Origin: Microbacterium sp.
Lineage (GTDB): Bacteria > Actinomycetota > Actinomycetes > Actinomycetales > Microbacteriaceae
Assembly (NCBI GenBank): GCA_002703245.1
Contig: NZTV01000106.1
Coordinates: 1-34,868, forward strand
Length of the DNA: 34,868 bases
Reading direction: 5' to 3'
Shown here: one piece after another, positions 29,369 to 34,868 of the stretch
Layout of the letters: each line of letters starts with the position of its first letter
Numbering within the stretch: position 1 is the stretch's first letter
Translations under genes and position numbers: made by a program
The notes under the pieces: model-generated
Database searches by the model: none
What the model saw: the letters and a program-made list of their open reading frames with translations, nothing else
What the model was told of the DNA's origin: nothing

Positions 29369-29869
29369 ATGATGACGTCTGATCTGATCGAGGAAGATCT
29401 CTCTCTCCGACTGCGGAAGGCCTTCTCCGCGTTCCCGACCGGCGTTGTCGCCGTGTGCGCCGTCGGCGAGGACGGCCGCCGGGTGGGCATGGCTGTGAAC
29501 TCCTTCACCTCCATCTCGCTCGATCCTCCCCTGGTCGCGATCAGTGTCGCGAACACCTCGCGCACCTGGCCGGCGCTCGCGCGCGCGGGCGTCATCGGAT
29601 TGAGCGTGCTCGGCAACGGGCACGAGGAGGTCTCCCGTCGCCTCGCGGCGCGGGACGGGGACCGCTTCGAAGGCGGCCACTGGCGCACCGGCGACGACGG
29701 CGCCGTCCACCTCGACGACGCGGCCCTGTGGCTCACCTGCCGCGTGCACGGTGACGTCGCGGGCGGAGACCACACGATCGTGCTCCTCGCCGTCGATGAC
29801 GTGAGGTTCTTCCCGGAGACCGAGCCGCTCGTGTTCCATCACAGCCGGTATCGCTCCATCGGCGCGTGA
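29369..29869 (+). CDS. rcaB: Flavin reductase (FMN-binding split-barrel), partner of the LLM monooxygenase
   Basis: A 166-residue NAD(P)H:flavin oxidoreductase of the NtaB/HpaC type. LRKAFSAFPTGVVAVCAVGEDGRRVGMAVNSFTSISLDPPLV is the flavin-binding core. Later motifs are SRTWPALARAGVIGLSVLG, RDGDRFEGGHW and a C-terminal GDHTIVLLAVDDV. It would supply the reduced flavin that the LLM oxygenase needs. GTG 29363, ATG 29369 and ATG 29372 are all in frame. I use 29369, with AAGAGG 5 nt upstream. In Microbacterium maritypicum G10 the matching activity is RcaB. It is followed 16 bp later by the riboflavin kinase gene. Confidence 0.85.
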   Translation: MMTSDLIEEDLSLRLRKAFSAFPTGVVAVCAVGEDGRRVGMAVNSFTSISLDPPLVAISVANTSRTWPALARAGVIGLSVLGNGHEEVSRRLAARDGDRFEGGHWRTGDDGAVHLDDAALWLTCRVHGDVAGGDHTIVLLAVDDVRFFPETEPLVFHHSRYRSIGA

Positions 29870-29885
29870 GCCCGTCGACGCGGCG

Positions 29886-30281
29886 ATGGCGGGCGAGGGG
29901 CGCGCGTTGCGCGGGATCGTGGTCCACGGCGACGGGCGTGGGGGGCGGCTCGGTTTCCCCACGGCCAACCTCGACGTCGCCGTCGACCGGGCACTGCGCG
30001 GGGTCTACGCCGCGCGCGTGCGGGTCGAGCCGGAGACGGGCTGGTGCGACGCGACCGTCAGTATCGGGGACAATCCGACGTTCGGGGATGTGAGCGCGGA
30101 CCGCGTCGAGTGTCATCTGCACGACCGCACCGGCGACTTCTACGGGTGCACACTCGACGTGCGGCTGGTCGCCTACCTGCGGGCGATGGAGGCCTTCGAG
30201 CATCCCGATGATCTGGCGCGCCAGGCCGCCCACGATGTTGCGGCCTCGCGGCGATTGCTGGCCGGTCGCACCGGACGATAA
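29886..30281 (+). CDS. rcaA: Stand-alone riboflavin kinase
   Basis: A 131-residue protein corresponding only to the riboflavin kinase half of bifunctional RibF. HGDGRGGRLGFPTANL carries the GFPTAN nucleotide motif (23-28). VYAARVRV, VSIGDNPTFG and the catalytic-base region RVECHLHD (Glu75) follow, then DFYGCTLDVRLVAYLR. It would turn riboflavin into FMN and cannot make FAD because the adenylyltransferase domain is missing. It follows the flavin reductase gene by 16 bp and would keep the oxygenase supplied with FMN, as RcaA does in M. maritypicum G10. No good ribosome site precedes the ATG, so coupling to the upstream gene is likely. A housekeeping RibF must lie elsewhere. Confidence 0.85.
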   Translation: MAGEGRALRGIVVHGDGRGGRLGFPTANLDVAVDRALRGVYAARVRVEPETGWCDATVSIGDNPTFGDVSADRVECHLHDRTGDFYGCTLDVRLVAYLRAMEAFEHPDDLARQAAHDVAASRRLLAGRTGR

Positions 30282-30340
30282 ACCCCGAACGCCCCGAGAA
30301 ACCGCGCATTGCGCGATGTTTCGGGGCGTTCGGCGTTTAT
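30278..30340. terminator. Strong bidirectional terminator
   Basis: Long arms pair CGAACGCCCCGA with TCGGGGCGTTCG, flanked by AAAC/GTTT sequences and an inner CGCG-CATTG-CGCG stem. The right side continues to GTTTAT and the left begins ATAAAC, so U-rich ends exist on both strands. It sits between the convergent riboflavin kinase and mycoredoxin-like genes and serves both. Confidence 0.85.
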
Positions 30341-30379
30341 CGAACCGCACCGCGGCGAACCGCCGCGGTCAACCGGGCC

Positions 30380-30646
30380 TCAGATGAGGGAGAGTTCGCG
30401 GAGCTTCGCCTCGACGTCGGCGTTGGAAGGCTCGACGTGGTGCGAGGAGTCGGGGTAGACCACCACCGGGATGTTCGTGCGACCCGAGATGTCGCGCGCG
30501 ACGTCGGCGGCATCGGGCGTCTCGATGAGGTTCACGTAGGTGTACTCGACACCCAGGCCGTCCAGCTGCGCCTTGGTGCGACGGCAGTCGCCGCACCAGT
30601 CGGCACCGAACATCGTGATCGTGGAGGAATCGATGGGGGAAGTCAT
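30380..30646 (-). CDS. Mycoredoxin/glutaredoxin-like protein
   Basis: An 88-residue thioredoxin-fold protein with the active site WCGDC (Cys18, Cys21) and the cis-proline segment TNIPVVVYPD. Size and sequence match actinobacterial mycoredoxin-type glutaredoxins, which use mycothiol. Classical Mrx1 has CGYC, so the Asp in the centre is a variant. It probably reduces mixed disulfides in the cytoplasm. The ATG at 30646 has a TACGCT hexamer 7 nt upstream and no ribosome site, suggesting a leaderless message. It is divergent from the glycosyltransferase gene over a 59-bp gap. Confidence 0.85.
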   Translation of the reverse strand: MTSPIDSSTITMFGADWCGDCRRTKAQLDGLGVEYTYVNLIETPDAADVARDISGRTNIPVVVYPDSSHHVEPSNADVEAKLRELSLI

Positions 30647-30659
30647 AGCAACCAGCGTA
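30644..30659 (-). promoter_or_regulatory. Probable leaderless -10 element of the mycoredoxin-like gene
   Basis: Minus strand TACGCT (30659-30654), seven bases, then the ATG. The whole divergent space to the glycosyltransferase gene is 59 bp, so both promoters must overlap. Confidence 0.4.
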
Positions 30660-30705
30660 ATCCCGCGGCACGGTGCTGGCGCTGGACATGGGACGATGGG
30701 TCGGG

Positions 30706-31848
30706 ATGCAGCTTTCGATCATCGTGCCGACGTTCAACGAGGCGCCCAACATGGCCGAACTCGTTGGGCGGATCCAGCATGCCGTCGAGGGAATCGACGC
30801 CGAGGTCATCGTCGTCGACGACAGCACCGATGACACCCCGGACGTGGTCCGGGCCCTCGCGGAGACCACCACCATCCCGCTGCGCGTGATCCATCGCGAC
30901 GAGCGCACCGGCGGCCTCGGCGGGGCCGTGGTCGAAGGTTTCGCCGCCGCGCAGTCGGATGTCTGTCTCGTCATGGACGGCGACCTGCAGCATCCGCCCG
31001 AGGACATCCCGACCCTGTGGCGTCGGTTCGGCGAGGGAGATGCGGATGTCGTGGTGGCCTCGCGCTACCAGTCCGGCGGGGCCGAAGCGGGTTTCGCGGA
31101 CAAGACGCGGGTGTTCGTCTCGAAGGTCTCGACCGCGGTCACCAAGTCGATGTTCCCCGTGCGGCTGCGGGACGTCTCCGACCCGATGACCGGGTTCTTC
31201 GTGCTCGACCGACGCGCGATCGACGCGGAGACGTTGCGTCCGCGTGGATTCAAGATCCTGTTGGAGATCCTCGCGCGTAAGCCGCTGCGTGTCGCGGAGG
31301 GGCCCTTCACCTTCGCCGACCGCCACGCCGGGGACTCCAAGGCGTCCGTGCGTCAGGGCGTCCACTTCCTCTCGCAGCTGACGGCGCTACGGTTCGGCAA
31401 GATGTCGCTGTTCGCGATCATCGGCGGGCTGGGCGCGATCGCGAACCTCGCCATCGTGTGGGTGCTGACCGCGATGGGCGTCGACTACCTCGTCGCGGCG
31501 ATCATCGCCGCCGAGGCGACGATCATCGGCAACTTCCTGCTGATCGAACGCTTCGTCTTCCACGACATGAGAGGTGCCGCATCCGGCGGCTGGATACGCT
31601 TCGCGAAGTCGTTCGGCTTCAACAACGCCGAAGCCCTCGTGCGCATCCCCTTGGTCGCGTTGCTCGTGGAGTCCTGGCACGTCTCGGCGGTGTTGGCCAC
31701 CGGAATCACCCTCGTGCTCGCGTTCTTCGTGCGGTTCGTCTTCCACTCTCTGGTGGTCTACGCACCGCGCAAGGCGGGCGCGCCGACCACAGGCCGACGG
31801 ATCGTCGAGGAGATCGACGACCTCGCGTCCGCTCCCGGCGAGCTGTAG
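30706..31848 (+). CDS. Polyprenyl-phosphate glycosyltransferase: GT2 domain fused to a GtrA membrane domain
   Basis: A 380-residue protein. Residues 1 to about 230 are a GT2/Dol-P-Man synthase-like catalytic domain: MQLSIIVPTFNEAPNM, VIVVDDSTDDT and the metal-binding region LVMDGDLQHPPEDIP, then GGLGGAVVEGF. From about residue 240 there are four hydrophobic segments of a GtrA domain (LFAIIGGLGAIANLAIVWVL onward). It likely moves a hexose, perhaps mannose, from the nucleotide sugar to a lipid phosphate at the membrane for cell-wall glycan or protein glycosylation. I start at the ATG at 30706, where family similarity begins. Its stop is 7 bp from the opposing lipoprotein stop. Confidence 0.88.
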   Translation: MQLSIIVPTFNEAPNMAELVGRIQHAVEGIDAEVIVVDDSTDDTPDVVRALAETTTIPLRVIHRDERTGGLGGAVVEGFAAAQSDVCLVMDGDLQHPPEDIPTLWRRFGEGDADVVVASRYQSGGAEAGFADKTRVFVSKVSTAVTKSMFPVRLRDVSDPMTGFFVLDRRAIDAETLRPRGFKILLEILARKPLRVAEGPFTFADRHAGDSKASVRQGVHFLSQLTALRFGKMSLFAIIGGLGAIANLAIVWVLTAMGVDYLVAAIIAAEATIIGNFLLIERFVFHDMRGAASGGWIRFAKSFGFNNAEALVRIPLVALLVESWHVSAVLATGITLVLAFFVRFVFHSLVVYAPRKAGAPTTGRRIVEEIDDLASAPGEL

Positions 31849-31855
31849 CCGCCCC

Positions 31856-33631
31856 TCAGCCGCAGTGCGGCGGCGTGGGGTCGCCCGCGGGGGGCTCACC
31901 CTGGATCTCGCCCCACGCGTAGCCGCTGACCTCTTCGCCGCCCAGCGTGCCCTCGTACGTGAACAGCCCCTCGTACACCGCGCGCTTCAGGGCGACCAGC
32001 TCCTGGTTCTGCGCCGCGGCGCGGAAGGTGAGGTCGGCGGCGGGGCGGGTGTCGGACCCGGCGAGGGTGACGTCGTAGGTCAGATGGTAGACGTAGCAGC
32101 TTCCCGGCGAGGTCCACGTGTCGGTGGTCGGGGTGATGCTGATCGCCCCCTGTGGCCAGTTGGCCGTCGGCTCGAGCGTGCCGTTGGCCGACGCGGTGGA
32201 GCCGGCGCCGCCGATCATCGCGTAGTGCAGATCGCCGACCTCGGCCTGCCCGGTGGTCGCGATGAGCATCCCCTGCCGGCTGTCCGGCAGTTGCACCGAG
32301 AACTCGGTCCATTCGTACCCGTTCTTCACGATGTACTGCGCGGAGTCGTTGTACGTCTCGGTGAGGTTGTCGAAGAAGAGCAGACCGTCCGTGCCACGAG
32401 CGACGTAGGACGAGCCGATGGTCACCGACCACTCGCTGACCTCGACCAGCGGCATCGAGTAGTACTGGGAGCCTTGGCCGGTCATCGGGTCGCCGGTGGC
32501 CTCCAGGTAGGCGCCGATGTCCCCGCCGTAGAGGTCCATGATCGGGGTCCGCTGGTCGATGGTCGGGATGGCTCCGTCCGCGGCCGGGAGCGGGTCGCCG
32601 TCGAACATCCACAGCGGGAAGAAGCCGTTGGGGCCGTAGCCCCACTGGATGATCCCGGTGCGGTCCTCCGCCGTGATCGTCAGTTCCGCCGGCTCGGTGG
32701 TGGTCGACCCGGGAACCGCGGCCTCGACCGCGACCGTCAGCTCGTACACGGCGCCGACCGCGCCCACCGCCCCGGACACCACGCGCATGTCGATGGTCTG
32801 CGTCGGCTTTCCGGTCTCGGTCTGCTCGACGTGGATGTTCCACGGGTCGTAGGTGATGGTGGTGGGCACGGTGATGTCGGCCAGTCCATCGATCCCGCCG
32901 AACGACGGGCCCTGATCCAGCGACAGACGGTTGTAGATCAGACCCGCCTCCTCCATCGTCAGCCACGGCACCTGCAGCCCGGGGACCACGGTGTTGCCCT
33001 GGGACATCAGCGCGATCGACGCGATCTCCCCATCGTCTTCGACGAGATGGCCGAAGAACTCGAACGACTGCGAGTCGTACTGGGGCAGTCCCGTCGACAG
33101 GTACGCGCGGAACCCGGTGCAGTCCTCGCCCTGCGCACGTGCGACGGTCGAGTATTCGGCGATCGACCCGAAGTCCATCACCGGGATGCCGGGGTCGGTG
33201 GCGGCCGTTGCGCACGCGGGCGGCACGACCGGGGTCGGGGTCGGAGTCGGGGTCGGCTCGGGAGAGGGGGTCGGTCGCGAGGTGGGCGCCGGCGTCGGGG
33301 TACCGCCACCGGACCCGCCCGACCCACCACCGGACCCACCACCGGACCCGCCGGACCCACCACCGGACCCGCCGGACCCACCACCGGACCCACCCGGGGC
33401 GCCCCCTCCTGAACCTCCGCCGCCGGGCGTGGCGGGGGAGGTCGTCGGCGTCGGAGATGCCGTCGGGCGGGGCGTCTCAGACGCCGAGGCCGACGGGGAG
33501 GGATCGGGAGCGGCGGGTGCCGCGGCCGTCTGGGTGGGGGCGGGATCGGGGTCGCCGAAGGTGCAGGCGCTCAGCCCGAGGACGATCAGTGTGGCGACGG
33601 AAAGAGCGGCGGGGATGCGCGAGGACCTCAC
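31856..33631 (-). CDS. Secreted lipoprotein with Gly/Ser and Pro/Thr linker, function unknown
   Basis: A 591-residue protein. A signal peptide with lipobox LSAC (Cys23) shows membrane anchoring. Residues about 24-69 are Pro/Thr/Ser/Ala-rich, about 70-110 are Gly/Ser heptads of the SGGSGGG type, and about 111-138 are Pro/Thr-rich. Together they make a long flexible spacer. The globular part (about 140-591) has no motif I recognise. It is rich in Thr, aromatic residues and beta-strand-like stretches and has several cysteines (ACAT, DCTG, SCYVYH and a final HCG) that may form disulfides. I use the GTG at 33631, 6 nt after an AAGACT box, because it gives an ideal signal peptide. The open frame extends 11 codons further. 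Confidence 0.82.
   Translation of the reverse strand: MRSSRIPAALSVATLIVLGLSACTFGDPDPAPTQTAAAPAAPDPSPSASASETPRPTASPTPTTSPATPGGGGSGGGAPGGSGGGSGGSGGGSGGSGGGSGGGSGGSGGGTPTPAPTSRPTPSPEPTPTPTPTPVVPPACATAATDPGIPVMDFGSIAEYSTVARAQGEDCTGFRAYLSTGLPQYDSQSFEFFGHLVEDDGEIASIALMSQGNTVVPGLQVPWLTMEEAGLIYNRLSLDQGPSFGGIDGLADITVPTTITYDPWNIHVEQTETGKPTQTIDMRVVSGAVGAVGAVYELTVAVEAAVPGSTTTEPAELTITAEDRTGIIQWGYGPNGFFPLWMFDGDPLPAADGAIPTIDQRTPIMDLYGGDIGAYLEATGDPMTGQGSQYYSMPLVEVSEWSVTIGSSYVARGTDGLLFFDNLTETYNDSAQYIVKNGYEWTEFSVQLPDSRQGMLIATTGQAEVGDLHYAMIGGAGSTASANGTLEPTANWPQGAISITPTTDTWTSPGSCYVYHLTYDVTLAGSDTRPAADLTFRAAAQNQELVALKRAVYEGLFTYEGTLGGEEVSGYAWGEIQGEPPAGDPTPPHCG
33303..33410. repeat. Coding tandem repeat for the Gly/Ser linker
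   Basis: Imperfect 21-bp and shorter units built from CCACCACCGGACCC and GCCGGACC encode the SGGSGGG-type linker of the lipoprotein. The number of copies is likely to vary between strains by slippage. It is in frame throughout. Confidence 0.75.
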
Positions 33632-33725
33632 CGGGGCAGTCTTGCACAATGTGCGCAGCCGCATTCCCTTCGCGGAATGCGCCCGCGGGTCCGCCGGCGC
33701 CCCGCCCAGAGCCGCCGCCGACTGC

Positions 33726-33808
33726 GCCGAGCCGTCCCTTTGACACCCACCCCGCCCGTTCGCAACCGGGGTTGAGGGGTGGTTCGGCGGGAAAGGGGAC
33801 GGCTCGGC
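33726..33808. repeat. Intergenic palindromic element related to the one at 12974-13072
   Basis: Perfect 13-bp arms, GCCGAGCCGTCCC and GGGACGGCTCGGC, enclose about 57 nt that include further pairing (CACCCACCCC against GGGGTGG, and AACCGGGGTT). The GAGGGGTGGTTCGGCGGG stretch inside is nearly the same as at 13047-13067. It could act as a terminator for the molybdopterin gene, which ends at 33864 and runs leftward. Confidence 0.6.
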
Positions 33809-33821
33809 ATGGGGGGCGGGG

Positions 33822-33853
<32 letters not shown>

Positions 33854-33863
33854 GGGGCCGGGG

Positions 33864-34868
33864 TTACGTGACTGTCACGAGCACCCGCTGCCAGCCGGAT
33901 GACCCGTCCGGGGCGATGGGAGCGCGCTCCTGCGTCTGCACGTCGCCGTCGCGGTCGACCGCGCGTACCGCGATGTAGTGGGTGCCCGGCTCGGCGTCCC
34001 ACTCGAGGTACCACTGCACCCACGTGTCGTCGTTGATCGGGGTCGACACGGTCGCCTGCTGCCAGGGGCCGTCGTCGATGCTGACCTCCACCCGCGAGAT
34101 GCCGACCGTCTGCGCCCAGGCCATGTCCGCGATCGGCACTGTGCCGGCCCCCACGGGCGACCCGGTGCGCGGCGTGTCGATGCGCGAGGAGAACTTGATC
34201 GGGGCCCGCGCGCTGTACCCCCGCGGCGTCCAGTACGCCTCGTCCTCGGCGAAGGTGGTGACCGTGAGCGCGGTGACCCACTTCGTCGCCGAGACGTAGC
34301 CGTAGAGGCCGGGAACGACCATCCTGACGGGGAAGCCGTGCTCGACCGGGAGTGGCTCGCCGTTCATCCCGACCGCGAGGATCGCATCGATCCCCTCGTC
34401 GACCAAGGACGTGAGCGGGGTGGAGGCGGTGTAGCCGTCGACGCTGCGCGAGAGCACCATGTCGGCTTCGCCCTGCACGCCCGCGCGCGCGAGCACGTCT
34501 CGGATCGGGACGCCCAGCCACACGGCATTGCCGACGAGGCCGCCGCCGACCTCGTTCGAGACGCAGGTGAGGGTCACGGCGTACTCGTCGAGGCCCATGT
34601 CGAGCAGATCCTCGAAGCTCAGCTCGACGCGCTCTTCGACCATGCCGTCGACGACCAGGCGCCACATGGACGGGTCGACCGTGGGCACCGCGAGGGCCGT
34701 GTCGACGCGATAGAAGTCGGCGTTGGGGGTGATGAGAGGGGAGAGCCCGTCGATGTCGAAGCTCGCCCCCTCCGGGATCGTCACGGTCGTGCGGGGCTCG
34801 GGCAGGGCGAGCTCCTCCCGGATGGCGCCGAGCGAGGAGGACGCCGCACTCACGGCGCGCGCACCCAC
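33864..34868 (-). CDS. Molybdopterin-dependent oxidoreductase, sulfite oxidase type (5' end outside window)
   Basis: The C-terminal 334 residues of a sulfite-oxidase-family protein. The molybdenum ligand is the Cys in LTCVSNEVGGG (codon at 34565-34563). Other family motifs are WRLVVDGMVEERVELSFEDLL, NAVWLGVPIRDVL, VEHGFPVRMVVPGLYGYVSATKWV and the C-terminal immunoglobulin-like dimer domain (VEVSIDDGPWQQATV, then TWVQWYLEWDAEPGTHYIAVRAVDRDG). Actinobacterial members of this length class often have N-terminal membrane helices before this region, which would be outside the window, so the active domain may face outward. The frame is open to the edge, so the true start is not seen. The electron acceptor is unknown. 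Confidence 0.9.
   Translation of the reverse strand: MGARAVSAASSSLGAIREELALPEPRTTVTIPEGASFDIDGLSPLITPNADFYRVDTALAVPTVDPSMWRLVVDGMVEERVELSFEDLLDMGLDEYAVTLTCVSNEVGGGLVGNAVWLGVPIRDVLARAGVQGEADMVLSRSVDGYTASTPLTSLVDEGIDAILAVGMNGEPLPVEHGFPVRMVVPGLYGYVSATKWVTALTVTTFAEDEAYWTPRGYSARAPIKFSSRIDTPRTGSPVGAGTVPIADMAWAQTVGISRVEVSIDDGPWQQATVSTPINDDTWVQWYLEWDAEPGTHYIAVRAVDRDGDVQTQERAPIAPDGSSGWQRVLVTVT

Noticed and set aside
33303..33410. CRISPR-like or non-coding repeat array
   Set aside because: The units are contiguous, short, in frame and encode the Gly/Ser linker; there are no unique spacers.

Overview
The window is high-GC, gene-dense DNA that reads like a Microbacteriaceae chromosome, most probably Microbacterium. 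The signs are the strong GC bias at third codon positions, GTG starts, a mycoredoxin-type protein, an acyl-CoA oxidase, a DUF3516-type helicase, several starts that look leaderless, and an rca-type riboflavin-breakdown cluster of the kind known from Microbacterium maritypicum. I see no rRNA, tRNA or CRISPR array. The longest gene-free gap is about 230 bp.

Left part (1-7.5 kb): the last 34 codons of an IS481-family transposase end on the same CTAG that supplies the gdhA (glutamate dehydrogenase) stop on the other strand. A Ski2-like DUF3516 helicase and RecQ follow on the plus strand. RecQ overlaps tail-to-tail with a fused double TetR regulator.

7.5-10.7 kb: the double TetR is divergent from a two-gene operon, an MFS sugar or glycoside carrier and a cytoplasmic GH3 glycosidase. 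This looks like an inducible glycoside uptake and hydrolysis unit. 10.7-19.6 kb: acyl-CoA oxidase with a structured promoter, 3-methyladenine glycosylase (tag), a short UvrA-like ABC protein, a degenerate resolvase-fold protein, a CPA1 Na+/H+ antiporter and a proline-iminopeptidase-type hydrolase.

19.6-30.3 kb is the most interesting part. A leftward operon (amidohydrolase, kynureninase, aldehyde dehydrogenase) is divergent from a rightward operon (lipoprotein binding protein, ABC ATPase, ABC permease, LLM flavin-dependent monooxygenase, ribokinase-like kinase). A PadR regulator faces that operon, and a flavin reductase and a stand-alone riboflavin kinase follow. The kinase, reductase, ribokinase and LLM oxygenase match the RcaA, RcaB, RcaD and RcaE activities of riboflavin catabolism (riboflavin to lumichrome plus ribose). 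The transporter would bring in the flavin. The two promoters of the cluster share inverted AGTCAA half-sites, so the PadR protein probably controls both.

30.3-34.9 kb: a strong bidirectional terminator, a mycoredoxin-like protein, a GT2-GtrA glycosyltransferase, a large lipoprotein with a Gly/Ser and Pro/Thr linker, an intergenic palindrome with a hexanucleotide repeat, and the 3' part of a sulfite-oxidase-type molybdopterin protein cut by the window edge.
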